A stretch of 64,000 nt of DNA from assembly GCF_008369915.1 (NCBI RefSeq), contig NZ_VSRN01000001.1:558001-622000 (forward strand), written 5' to 3'. This DNA is from Dyadobacter sp. UC 10. Its GTDB lineage: Bacteria; Bacteroidota; Bacteroidia; Cytophagales; Spirosomataceae. A program made the position numbers and the translations under genes. Positions 8,818 to 17,554 of this stretch are shown here, in pieces. Position 1 is the first letter of the stretch, and each line of letters starts with the position of its first letter. The notes below the pieces were generated by a model. That model did not search any database. It was not told the DNA's origin and saw nothing but the letters and a program-made list of their open reading frames with translations.

Positions 8818-9648
8818 TCAACGGACAGCCGCATCTTTCTTACCAAAATAGTTACTCATAAAAAGCAACTGGTATTGCACCGCATTGTTCCAGTAAGGCC
8901 AGTTGTGCGCGCCGGGGCGGACAATATAGTCGTGAGGAATGTTTCTGTACAGCAGCTCGCGGTGAAGCTTTTCATTTACTTCGAAGAAAAAATCATCAGT
9001 ACCGCAGTCGATCATGATGGATAATGCATTAGGAGTCAGCAAATGCAGCATATTGATCACCGTATTATCTTCCCATAACTGCGGATTTTCTGCATATTTC
9101 CCCAACCTTTTAGCCATATCCCAATTATTGGGAAAGGGACGAATATCCACGCCGCCGCTCATGCTGCCCGCAGCGCCAAATACATCCTGATGCTTCAAAG
9201 CGAGGTACAATCCGCCATGCCCGCCCATACTTAGTCCCGTGATCGCCCTGCCTTTACGATCTTTGATCGTTTTATACTTGCTGTCAATGAATGCTACCAG
9301 TTCTTTGGAAACGTAGGTTTCATACTGAAACTGTGGATCTTTCGTATCCCAGTACCAGCTACCGAACCCTCCGTCGGGACACACGATCATCATCTGGTGT
9401 AAATCTGCTGCTTTTTGAAAACCTGCTGCTTTTTTGACCCAATCCGCATAATTGCCGCTATAACCGTGTAAAAGGTATACAACCGGCATTTCGCCCGCCG
9501 AAGCATGATTGTCGGGCCTGATCACCACCGCCTTGATATTTTTTTTCATCGCCGCACTGTAAGTATCAATTGTGTCAACAACAGCACCTTGCGATACAAG
9601 AGGAAGGATAGTAATGAATAATAGGAGTCGTAAAAATGCCTTGTTCAT
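8818..9648 (-). CDS. Secreted esterase (esterase D / XynZ-type alpha/beta hydrolase)
   Basis: The 276-residue protein has a signal peptide (residues 1-21) and an alpha/beta-hydrolase domain of the esterase D/feruloyl-esterase type. An oxyanion region is at PVVYLLHGYSG, the nucleophile elbow is GLSMGGHGG with Ser140, and a C-terminal GAHNWPYWNNAVQYQLLF carries the catalytic His. Relatives hydrolyse acyl or feruloyl esters on carbohydrates. It sits directly upstream of the fucP-like/ROK genes on the same strand, which fits carbohydrate deacylation before uptake. The substrate is inferred only. Confidence 0.85.
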   Translation of the reverse strand: MNKAFLRLLLFITILPLVSQGAVVDTIDTYSAAMKKNIKAVVIRPDNHASAGEMPVVYLLHGYSGNYADWVKKAAGFQKAADLHQMMIVCPDGGFGSWYWDTKDPQFQYETYVSKELVAFIDSKYKTIKDRKGRAITGLSMGGHGGLYLALKHQDVFGAAGSMSGGVDIRPFPNNWDMAKRLGKYAENPQLWEDNTVINMLHLLTPNALSIMIDCGTDDFFFEVNEKLHRELLYRNIPHDYIVRPGAHNWPYWNNAVQYQLLFMSNYFGKKDAAVR

Positions 9649-9823
9649 AAGAAAATAATTTGAGAGAAAATTCTACAACTTAAAGCTATACAGCTTCTGA
9701 TCATCGCAAATATTGTAGAATCCGGGGAAATATCAGACTTGCATGGCAGGTAATTCTCGCTGGCATTCAAATTGATACAATTAAAACATATCTATCATAA
9801 CTGTAACTAAAAATAATAAGACA

Positions 9824-9988
9824 ATGGGAAATCTTCTTTATACAATAGCTGTCATCCTTGTAATCCTCTGGCTGATAGGCTATTTCGGCTTTGCAAGCTT
9901 TGGAATGGGTAACATTATTCACATTTTATTGGTGATCGCAGTAGTAGCAATAATTCTGCGTGTGATTCGTGGCGACAGGGTTGTGTAG
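9824..9988 (+). CDS. lmo0937-family small membrane protein
   Basis: A 54-residue ORF starts MGNLLYTIAVILVILWLIGY and ends VVAIILRVIRGDRVV. It has two hydrophobic helices separated by a Gly/Phe-rich turn. This is the pattern of the lmo0937 family, common small membrane proteins in Bacteroidota whose function is unknown but which are often found near stress genes. It is followed after 19 bases by a strong terminator, which supports it being a real, separately transcribed gene. Confidence 0.85.
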   Translation: MGNLLYTIAVILVILWLIGYFGFASFGMGNIIHILLVIAVVAIILRVIRGDRVV

Positions 9989-10007
9989 GGAAAGACCATT
10001 TTAATAA

Positions 10008-10043
10008 GAAGGCCCGGAGCTGATGTTCCGGGCCTTCGTTTTT
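10008..10043 (+). terminator. Rho-independent terminator of the lmo0937-family gene
   Basis: An 11-bp perfect stem GAAGGCCCGGA / TCCGGGCCTTC (10008-10018 with 10027-10037) encloses an 8-base loop and is followed by a T run. It lies just after the small membrane protein gene. It may also limit read-through into the end of the convergent GDSL gene. Confidence 0.85.
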
Positions 10044-10065
10044 ATGTTTTATTTTGTAAGCAGTA

Positions 10066-10764
10066 TCACAGCAGGTCTTTTATCCTCACCCAGACATTTT
10101 CTGCGAGTATTTTATGACCTTCCTCGGTCGGGTGGATACCGTCGGGCAAATTCAGTTTCGCTTCGCCTCCTACCCCTTCCAGCAAAAAGGGTATCAGCGT
10201 AATGTTATTTTTCTCCGCCAGATCGGCATAAACAGCCCGGAATTCCGAAGCATACTTTTGCCCGATATTAGGCGGGATCTGCATGCCTGCCAGCACCAGC
10301 TTCGCTTCCGGATATTTTGTATGTACCTTATCGATAATGGATTGCAGATTTTTCTTTGTTTCCGAAACAGGTATCCCCCTCAACCCATCGTTACCGCCCA
10401 GTTCAAGCACGAATATGTCAAGCGGCTGTTTCAGAAGCCAGTCAACACGGCTGTTTCCGCCCGAAGTCGTTTCTCCGCTCACGCCTGCATTGATTACTTT
10501 ATAATTGAGATTTAACGAATCTATTTTCTTCTGGATCAAACCTGCAAATCCTTGCGACGGATCGTCGAGACCGTAAGCAGCGGTAAGGCTGTTCCCGAAA
10601 AAAACGATGGTTTTCTTCTTTGCCGTGGAAGCTTTGCCCTCCGATTTTGTAGAGTCGACAGTGGCGGCAGACTGCTCTTTGTTTTCAGAATTGCAGCCCG
10701 GCAGGCAGCCCAGCAGCACGGCTGAAATGAAAAGTGTGTAAAGGAATGCGGGAATCCGGATCAT
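10066..10764 (-). CDS. tesA: GDSL/SGNH arylesterase-lysophospholipase (TesA-like), lipoprotein
   Basis: The 232-residue protein has an N-terminal lipoprotein signal with Cys20 (VLLGC) or Cys24 as lipobox. The SGNH blocks are clear: block I FFGNSLTAAYGL with Ser59, block III LGGNDGLRG, and block V DGIHPTEEGH with Asp208 and His211. Relatives (E. coli TesA, Pseudomonas EstA-like arylesterases) are periplasmic thioesterase/lysophospholipase enzymes. It is divergent from a ybbA-ybbP ABC pair, the same arrangement as tesA-ybbA-ybbP in E. coli, which supports the assignment. In this organism the protein appears membrane-anchored rather than soluble. Confidence 0.88.
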   Translation of the reverse strand: MIRIPAFLYTLFISAVLLGCLPGCNSENKEQSAATVDSTKSEGKASTAKKKTIVFFGNSLTAAYGLDDPSQGFAGLIQKKIDSLNLNYKVINAGVSGETTSGGNSRVDWLLKQPLDIFVLELGGNDGLRGIPVSETKKNLQSIIDKVHTKYPEAKLVLAGMQIPPNIGQKYASEFRAVYADLAEKNNITLIPFLLEGVGGEAKLNLPDGIHPTEEGHKILAENVWVRIKDLL

Positions 10765-10956
10765 ATTGGAACATTAATTTTTGTAAAATTCGAAAAAGGC
10801 CTGCCCTTTGGCAAGTGTGGCACCACTAGCCACTCATTTAGTTTTAAATACCGTTTAAACTATATTTATGTTCGGCATAAAATCAAAAGAACCAAATTAG
10901 ATTAAAACAGGTTGCCAAACTCAGCATTGAAGGTCAATAATTTTTAAAAACAATAA

Positions 10957-11625
10957 ATGAATACAATACTCGATCTCCATCAGGTTAGTAAGATATATAA
11001 AAGCGGGGACCGATCCCTGACCGTTCTCGATAACATTCATTTTTCGGTAGAAGCCGGCTCCACGATGTCCATTGTTGGTCCGTCCGGAAGCGGCAAAACT
11101 ACCCTGCTCGGCCTCTGCGCCGGCCTCGACCGTGCTACTTCCGGCTCTGTAGAACTCCATGGAACAAAATTGAACGGGTTGAATGAAGACCAGCTCGCAG
11201 CCGTACGAAATCAGTATGTAGGTTTCATATTTCAGAATTTCCAGTTGCTCCCCACGCTTACAGCACTGGAAAACGTGATGGTGCCGCTGGAACTCAGGGG
11301 AGAGCGGAATATCAAGTCCCGCGCCCTCGACCTGCTCGATAAGGTTGGCCTCGGCGAGCGGAGCCACCACTACCCTACCCAGCTCAGCGGCGGCGAGCAG
11401 CAGCGGGTTTCGCTCGCCCGCGCTTTTTCCAACCAGCCGCAAATCCTCTTCGCCGACGAACCTACCGGAAACCTCGATGCGGAAACGAGTGAAAAAGTGG
11501 TCAAGCTGCTTTTCGACCTCAACAGAGAGGCAGGCACTACGCTGGTGGTAGTGACCCACGACCTCGAACTCGCCGCAAAAACGCAAAGAATAATCCGTAT
11601 CAAAGGCGGCAAACTGGTAGCATAA
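10957..11625 (+). CDS. ybbA: ABC transporter ATP-binding protein (YbbA/LolD-MacB type)
   Basis: The 222-residue ATPase has Walker A GPSGSGKTT (residues 41-49), Q-loop IFQNFQLLP, signature LSGGEQQR (143-150), Walker B ILFADEP and H-loop VVTHD. Its length and sequence fit the MacB/LolD mechanotransmission class, which works with FtsX-type permeases and does not import solutes. The permease gene starts 12 bases downstream, so they form an operon. YbbA/YbbP-type pairs are thought to extract lipophilic or lipoprotein substrates from the inner membrane, consistent with the adjacent TesA-like lipase. Confidence 0.93.
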   Translation: MNTILDLHQVSKIYKSGDRSLTVLDNIHFSVEAGSTMSIVGPSGSGKTTLLGLCAGLDRATSGSVELHGTKLNGLNEDQLAAVRNQYVGFIFQNFQLLPTLTALENVMVPLELRGERNIKSRALDLLDKVGLGERSHHYPTQLSGGEQQRVSLARAFSNQPQILFADEPTGNLDAETSEKVVKLLFDLNREAGTTLVVVTHDLELAAKTQRIIRIKGGKLVA

Positions 11626-11637
11626 CCCGAATTCCTG

Positions 11638-14181
11638 ATGAACCAAAATAAGCTGAATGTAACCTGGCTGCTGAAAATGGCGTGGCGCGACAGTCGTAAA
11701 AACCGCTCACGTCTGGTATTGTTCATTTCTTCCATTATTCTGGGTATCGCTGCCCTCGTGGCGATCTATTCCCTGGGCGAAAACCTGAAAGAAAACATTG
11801 ACAACCAGGCCGCAACGCTGATCGGAGCTGATCTGGCGCTTTATGGTAACAAAGCTGTGGAAGGAAAGGCGAAGGAACTGGTGGATTCACTTGGGAAAAA
11901 CCGCTCCGAAGAACGGAGCTTTGCTTCGATGGTTTATTTTCTGAAAAATGGCGGCAACAGGCTGGCGCAGGTCAAGGCGCTGTCAGGCGATTTTCCTTAT
12001 TACGGTAAATTTGAAACGGTACCGGTTACTGCCGAAAATACATTCCGGACGAGGCAGGAGGCACTGGTCGACCAGACTTTAATGCTGCAATACGAAGCCA
12101 AAGTGGGCGACTCGATCCGGATTGGCGAGGTAACATTTGCCATTGCGGGGGTTCTGGAAAAAGCGCCCGGGGCCACTGGGATAACCAGTTCTGTTGCGCC
12201 AACGGTTTATATCCCCATGCGGTTTCTGGATCAAACGGGCCTAATGCAAAAAGGCAGCCGCGTGGCATACAGGTATTATTTCAAATTTCCTCCGCAAACA
12301 GATGTCGAGAAAATGGTTAAGGCGCTCGATCCGAAATTTGAAAAATACGACCTCGATTATAATACAGTCCAGGAGCAAAAAGAAGATACCGGCCGCTCAT
12401 TTCAGGACCTTACACGGTTTTTAGCATTGGTCGGGTTTGTTGCATTACTGCTCGGCTGCATCGGCGTGGCCAGCGCGATCCATATTTACATTCGTGAAAA
12501 GCTCAATTCTATTGCTATTCTGAGGTGTTTAGGCGTAAAGGCATCGCAGGCATTCATGATTTATCTCATTCAAATTGTTGGGATCGGCGTGATCGGTTCC
12601 GTACTCGGGGCGGCATTGGGAACTGCAATTCAGCAGTTTATGCCTGTTGTGATCAAAGATTTATTACCCTTTGAATTGATTACCAGCATTTCCTGGCTTT
12701 CGATATTCCAGGGATTGGCGATCGGCATTTTAATATCCGTATTGTTTGCATTGCCACCGCTCGTTTCTATCCGCGGTGTTTCGCCTCTGAATGTACTCCG
12801 CGTTTCCCTCGATCCGATCAAACTCGACCGTGATCCCGTTACCTGGCTTTTATACGGGCTGATCGTTCTGTTCATTTTTGGTTTTTCTTTTCTGCAAATG
12901 CGCACCTGGATCGAGGCGCTTGTTTTCACAGCCGCCATCGTAGGCTCGTTTCTGGTGCTTTATGGGATTGCCCTGTTATTAACCTGGCTTGTCAGAAAGT
13001 TTTTCCCGGTTTCGTGGAGCTATTTGTGGCGGCAGGGACTTGCAAATTTATACCGGCCCAATAACCAGACTGCGATATTGATCGTCTCCATTGGTCTGGG
13101 TACCTCGCTGATCTGCACCTTGTTTTTTGTCCAGAGTATTCTACTGGAACGTGTCAAGCTTTCCACCAGCGGTAACCAGCCAAATATTGTCCTTTTCGAC
13201 ATTCAGGGGAATCAGAAAGAAGGTGTCCTTGCGATTGCGAAGGCACAAAATGTACCTGTGAACCAGAGTGTCTCCATCGTCAATATGCGATTGGAAGAAT
13301 TGAACGGCAAAACAGCTTCCGACTTTGAGGGCGATACAACCGCGGAACAGTCGAGACGGATTTTCGGCCGTGAATACCGTGTCACCTTCCGCGATTCCAC
13401 TACTTCCTCCGAAAAAGTGGTAAAGGGAAAATGGGAAGGTAAGTATGATCCGGCCAGAGGATTAGTCCCTATTTCCATAGAAAAAGGTTTTGCCGAACGC
13501 AGCCGCATTGATCTGGGCGATACGATGGTCTTCAATGTACAGGGTACTTTAATGGAAACGCGGGTTTCGAGCTTCCGGGAGGTGGATTGGGGAAAGGTAC
13601 AAACCAATTTCCTGGTGGTATTCCCGACCGGCGTACTGGAAGAAGCGCCCCAGTTTCACGCCATGCTTACACACGTTCCGAACCCACAGGTTTCAGCCAC
13701 TTTTCAGCAGGCGGTAGTTCGTAAATATCCGAATATCGCGATCATCGACCTTGCATTGGTCTTGCGCTTGCTGGATGACATTTTCAACAAAATTGGCTTT
13801 GTAATCCGTTTCATGGCAGGTTTCAGTATTCTGACCGGATTGATTGTACTGATATCCTCCGTGCTGATCAGTAAGTACCAGCGTTTGCAAGAAAGTGTTT
13901 TACTACGAACGCTGGGGGCGAGCCGGAAGCAGATTTTTGCAATTACTGCGCTTGAATATTTCTTCCTAGGCGCTCTTGCTGCGGTTACAGGCATTCTGAT
14001 CGCCATAATAGGAAGCTTTGCACTCGCCAAATTCAGCTTTGAAGCTGAATTCAAACCTGAGATACTACCAATTCTTGGCGTGTTCTTCTTTGTTTCGCTA
14101 TTAACAGTTTTCATTGGCCTGATCAACAGCCGCGGCATTTTGTCAAGGCCACCACTCGAAGTTTTACGGCAGGATGTTTGA
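11638..14181 (+). CDS. ybbP: FtsX-like ABC permease (YbbP type)
   Basis: The 847-residue protein has one N-terminal helix (LVLFISSIILGIAALVAIYS), a periplasmic MacB-like domain, then two FtsX permease units. The first is around residues 260-390 (FVALLLGCIGVASAIHIYIREKLNSIAILRCLG). The second is at the C-terminus (LIVLISSVLISKYQRLQESVLLRTLGAS). The ending PPLEVLRQDV is typical of the YbbP/DUF214 class. It forms a type VII ABC transporter with the ATPase encoded 12 bases upstream. The substrate is unknown; the tesA-ybbAP neighbourhood suggests lipid or lipoprotein handling. Confidence 0.92.
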   Translation: MNQNKLNVTWLLKMAWRDSRKNRSRLVLFISSIILGIAALVAIYSLGENLKENIDNQAATLIGADLALYGNKAVEGKAKELVDSLGKNRSEERSFASMVYFLKNGGNRLAQVKALSGDFPYYGKFETVPVTAENTFRTRQEALVDQTLMLQYEAKVGDSIRIGEVTFAIAGVLEKAPGATGITSSVAPTVYIPMRFLDQTGLMQKGSRVAYRYYFKFPPQTDVEKMVKALDPKFEKYDLDYNTVQEQKEDTGRSFQDLTRFLALVGFVALLLGCIGVASAIHIYIREKLNSIAILRCLGVKASQAFMIYLIQIVGIGVIGSVLGAALGTAIQQFMPVVIKDLLPFELITSISWLSIFQGLAIGILISVLFALPPLVSIRGVSPLNVLRVSLDPIKLDRDPVTWLLYGLIVLFIFGFSFLQMRTWIEALVFTAAIVGSFLVLYGIALLLTWLVRKFFPVSWSYLWRQGLANLYRPNNQTAILIVSIGLGTSLICTLFFVQSILLERVKLSTSGNQPNIVLFDIQGNQKEGVLAIAKAQNVPVNQSVSIVNMRLEELNGKTASDFEGDTTAEQSRRIFGREYRVTFRDSTTSSEKVVKGKWEGKYDPARGLVPISIEKGFAERSRIDLGDTMVFNVQGTLMETRVSSFREVDWGKVQTNFLVVFPTGVLEEAPQFHAMLTHVPNPQVSATFQQAVVRKYPNIAIIDLALVLRLLDDIFNKIGFVIRFMAGFSILTGLIVLISSVLISKYQRLQESVLLRTLGASRKQIFAITALEYFFLGALAAVTGILIAIIGSFALAKFSFEAEFKPEILPILGVFFFVSLLTVFIGLINSRGILSRPPLEVLRQDV

Positions 14182-14356
14182 GGAAGCTGGAAAGCGCTGC
14201 CTGATACCACTTTACTTCCCGGACATTACAATTTAACAATTCCTTAAACTCCTCTTTTGCATTCTTTCCGGATGCAAGAATCACTTTTGCGCGCCCCGAC
14301 CAAACCGGGGCGTTGACGTGATATCAATTTCATCCAATTTAATCTTGGATTTTTTT

Positions 14357-14366
14357 CAAACGTTTG
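14357..14366. promoter_or_regulatory. LacI-type operator 1 upstream of susC
   Basis: The palindrome CAAACGTTTG has the central CpG typical of LacI/GalR operators. Its flanks, TTTTTT before and CAT after, match the operator in the lacI-iolB gap at 23172. It is 137 bases before the susC start codon. Confidence 0.75.
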
Positions 14367-14372
14367 CATAGA

Positions 14373-14390
14373 ATTTCAAACGTTTGAAAT
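14373..14390. promoter_or_regulatory. LacI-type operator 2 upstream of susC (18-bp perfect palindrome)
   Basis: ATTTCAAACGTTTGAAAT is a perfect 18-bp palindrome with the same CAAACGTTTG core. Its centre is 20 bases, about two helical turns, from operator 1, so two repressor dimers could bind the same face of the helix. Confidence 0.78.
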
Positions 14391-14502
14391 GCACATCAAC
14401 TTTATTCTATAATTTATTTTAAAAATACAAATGCAATCTTGCAGCTAATCCTCTATCACTACTCCATCTCTTTATGTTGTTCAAAATCAATAATTCACAA
14501 GT

Positions 14503-17500
14503 ATGATGAAAAATCTATCCCGATTGGTCAGATCCGGCCTATGGCGAAGTTATGTGATGATTTTCGCTGCTGCTTTAAGTATGCAGGCGAATGCCGCGCC
14601 CCTATTTGCCCTCAGAGAGATAACGCTTTCCGGAAAAGTGCTCACAGAAACGAGTTCGGAGCCTCTGCCTGGCGTAACTGTTGTTATTTCCGATTTAAAC
14701 GGCGGGAACAAACAAGGCGCAACCACCGATGAAGCAGGTGCATTTTCGTTCGCCAACCTGCAAACAGATACCCGGTATAATATCGAATTCAGCTACATTG
14801 GCTTTGAGAAGCAATCTCTCAGCAACTTCCTGCTGACGGAAGCAAACGCCAGTTCCATTCAGATCAAACTGAAAGAAGCAGCGTCCAACCTGGGTGAAGT
14901 AGTGGTAGTGGGCTATGGCACAACCGTCAAAAAAGACATTACCGGCTCCGTCAAATCACTGAAAAGTACCGAATTCAACTCCGGTATCATTAATTCGCCG
15001 GAACAGCTTTTACAGGGAAAGGTATCCGGCGTGAACGTTACTTCGGCCACAGGTGAGCCAGGCGCGAAAACCAATATCACCATTCGCGGCCCGGGCGGCG
15101 TGCGGACAGGCAGTACCCCACTTTTCGTGGTCGACGGAATGGCGCTTGACAATAGCGGTACCGGCGGTGACACCAACCCGCTCAACTTTCTTAATCCCCA
15201 GGATATTGAGTCGATGGACGTTTTGAAAGATGCCTCTGCAACCGCCATTTACGGAGCAAGGGGAGCAAACGGAGTCATTTTGATCACTACCAAAAAAGGG
15301 AAATCCGGCCAGGCAAGCGTCAATTACTCCGGAACGCTCGGTATATCTACATTGGCCCGTCCGCTCGACGTTTTGTCCGGACCCGAATTTCTGACCGAGG
15401 CTGGCAAGCTGGGCAGTACCGTGATCAACGGAGGTGCGGATACCGACTGGCAGAAGGAAATTTCAAGAACAGCAACCACGCACAACCACAATATAGCGAT
15501 CGGCGGGGGAACTGAAAAAATGACCTATTACGGCTCGTTCGGAGCGCAAAAGCAACAGGGTATCCTGAAAGGCAGTCAGCAGGACCGTTTTTCAGGCCGG
15601 GTAAACCTTTCCCAAAAACTTTTGAACGACCGGGTAACACTCGATGTCAACCTGAACGCAACCAACACCAAGAATAAAAAACCAAACGTACAAGGTATCA
15701 TCGGCGGTGCCGTCACCGCCAACCCGACCTACGCTCCTTACAAAGAAGACGGCAAGCCATTTCAGTATGAGGACGGCACCAACCCGCTGGTTCACCTGGC
15801 ACTTTACAAAGAACTTCTGAGTACGAACCGGGTCCTGGCAAGTATTTCGCCTTCGGTAACGATCATAAAAGGGTTGATCTACAAGCTGAACTTCGGCCTC
15901 GATCACGCTACCTCCGTGCAGGACAAGCAAACTTTGCCAAACGAAATCCCTTATGAAATGGGCCGGCTTGAAAACTGGGGCACCAAAAACTCCAACAGGC
16001 TGATCGAGAACTATCTGACTTACACAACGAATACGAAAAATCACAGTTTCAGTGCACTTGTCGGGCATTCCTACCAGCACATTTTTTTACAGGAGCGTAA
16101 TTTCAGTGTTAATAAATTTCCGATCTCCGACATTGAGCCGATCTATAACCCCGGCCTGGGACAGCAAATCGACCTGGTATTGAACCAGCCCGGCGGCTTT
16201 GCCAGAATCAATGAGCTGCAATCGTTTTTTGGACGGGCTACTTATGGATTCAAGGATAAATATCTGGCAACTGCAACATTGCGTGTCGATGGTTCATCGA
16301 AGTTCGGGGCCAATAATAAATATGGGTACTTCCCTTCCTTTTCACTTGGCTGGCGCATTTCGGAAGAGCCCTTCATGAAATCCTCTCCTTTCTCCGACTT
16401 AAAATTGCGCGCAGGCTGGGGCTCGACGGGTAATCAGGAGATTCCATCGAAAATCACGCAGGCCCGTTTCACTTCCGTTGTTTCAGGAACAACGAGCTAT
16501 CCGCTCGACGGCTCGGGAACGTATCCGGCAGGAACCACTTACACCCGCCTCGCCAATCCGAATATCCAGTGGGAAGTGTCACAGCAAACCGATATCGGAC
16601 TTGATTTCGCATTGTTCAAAGGCGCATTGAGCGGGGAAATCGATTATTTCTCCAAAACGTCCCAAAAAATTCTGCTGGAAGTGATTCCAGCCGATCCCGT
16701 GCAGCCAGCAGGTACGTTCTGGACCAATGTCGCTGACATGAAAATTGTAAACCAGGGACTTGAACTGGATCTGAACTACCGGAACTCGACCGAAAGCGGG
16801 CTTAGATATGCCATCGGCGGTAACATTACTTTTATGAAAAATAATGTGACTAACTCACCCTATTCAGTAATTCCTTCGGGTTCGGCACAGGGCTCAGGAC
16901 TTACTTCGGCGACAATCAATGGCTATATCAACAACGAACCGATCGGTACATTTTTCCTGAAAGAGCACATCGGATTTGACGAAAAAGGGATCAGCCAGTT
17001 CAGGGATGTGGACGGCGACGGGATTATTTCGGATAAAGACCGGATTGCCGCCGGCACCGCAATCCCTACCCGGATGTACAATTTCAATGGCAGTGTAAGC
17101 TTTAAAGGTTTTGACCTGGCTGCCAACTTCAACGGTGTAGCCGGAAACAAGGTTTACGATAACACGGCCAATTCGAATTTTTATAAACTGAAATTGTCAA
17201 AGGGTGTGAATGTTACAAGAGAAGCACTTAACGACGCGGCAGAATCAGTTAATAATTCAGCCCCTGTTTCAACCCGCTACCTCAAAAACGGCGCTTACCT
17301 GAGGCTGAATAACCTGGTCCTGGGATACAATCTGAATACAACCAAACTGGGTATCAATAAGTGGATACAGACAGTGCGTTTGTCGGTTACCGGTCAAAAC
17401 CTGTTTGTGTGGACAAAGTATGACGGCTACGATCCAGAGGTAAACAATGACCGCCAGATCAATGGAATTACATCGTACGGCATTGACTATCTGAGCTATC

Positions 17501-17544
17501 CGAAAGCTAAAACTGTCCTTTTTGGTCTAAATGTTGGTTTTTAA
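14503..17544 (+). CDS. susC: SusC/RagA-family TonB-dependent outer-membrane receptor
   Basis: The 1013-residue protein has a signal peptide (to about residue 32, ANA), a carboxypeptidase-D-like domain (ITLSGKVLTE to about 125), then the SusC plug: VVVGYGTTVKKDITGSV, LFVVDGMALD, and MDVLKDASATAIYGARGANGVILITTKKG. A 22-strand barrel follows, with the C-terminal DYLSYPKAKTVLFGLNVGF ending in Phe. It imports a ligand across the outer membrane using TonB energy, with SusD as lid. The susD gene starts 10 bases after its stop. Two LacI-type operators lie upstream and match the one at the iol operon, so the ligand is predicted to be inositol or an inositol-containing compound. This is inference. Confidence 0.93.
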   Translation: MMKNLSRLVRSGLWRSYVMIFAAALSMQANAAPLFALREITLSGKVLTETSSEPLPGVTVVISDLNGGNKQGATTDEAGAFSFANLQTDTRYNIEFSYIGFEKQSLSNFLLTEANASSIQIKLKEAASNLGEVVVVGYGTTVKKDITGSVKSLKSTEFNSGIINSPEQLLQGKVSGVNVTSATGEPGAKTNITIRGPGGVRTGSTPLFVVDGMALDNSGTGGDTNPLNFLNPQDIESMDVLKDASATAIYGARGANGVILITTKKGKSGQASVNYSGTLGISTLARPLDVLSGPEFLTEAGKLGSTVINGGADTDWQKEISRTATTHNHNIAIGGGTEKMTYYGSFGAQKQQGILKGSQQDRFSGRVNLSQKLLNDRVTLDVNLNATNTKNKKPNVQGIIGGAVTANPTYAPYKEDGKPFQYEDGTNPLVHLALYKELLSTNRVLASISPSVTIIKGLIYKLNFGLDHATSVQDKQTLPNEIPYEMGRLENWGTKNSNRLIENYLTYTTNTKNHSFSALVGHSYQHIFLQERNFSVNKFPISDIEPIYNPGLGQQIDLVLNQPGGFARINELQSFFGRATYGFKDKYLATATLRVDGSSKFGANNKYGYFPSFSLGWRISEEPFMKSSPFSDLKLRAGWGSTGNQEIPSKITQARFTSVVSGTTSYPLDGSGTYPAGTTYTRLANPNIQWEVSQQTDIGLDFALFKGALSGEIDYFSKTSQKILLEVIPADPVQPAGTFWTNVADMKIVNQGLELDLNYRNSTESGLRYAIGGNITFMKNNVTNSPYSVIPSGSAQGSGLTSATINGYINNEPIGTFFLKEHIGFDEKGISQFRDVDGDGIISDKDRIAAGTAIPTRMYNFNGSVSFKGFDLAANFNGVAGNKVYDNTANSNFYKLKLSKGVNVTREALNDAAESVNNSAPVSTRYLKNGAYLRLNNLVLGYNLNTTKLGINKWIQTVRLSVTGQNLFVWTKYDGYDPEVNNDRQINGITSYGIDYLSYPKAKTVLFGLNVGF

Positions 17545-17554
17545 TTATTACCCG

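Larger units (their letters stand above)
14182..14502. other. 320-bp susC upstream region
   Basis: This gap holds a short perfect stem CGCCCCG / CGGGGCG (14292-14298 with 14306-14312) that has no T run, then the two LacI-type operators described separately. An AT-rich stretch at 14400-14430 follows and is the likely promoter of susC. No ORF is supported here. Confidence 0.7.

Noticed and set aside
10921-11646. 241-residue ORF on the minus strand over ybbA
   Set aside because: The plus strand has all ABC ATPase motifs, so the minus frame is a shadow.
14292-14312. Hairpin CGCCCCG / CGGGGCG as a terminator for ybbP
   Set aside because: The stem is perfect but has no T run after it and lies 110 bases past the ybbP stop; left as a note only.
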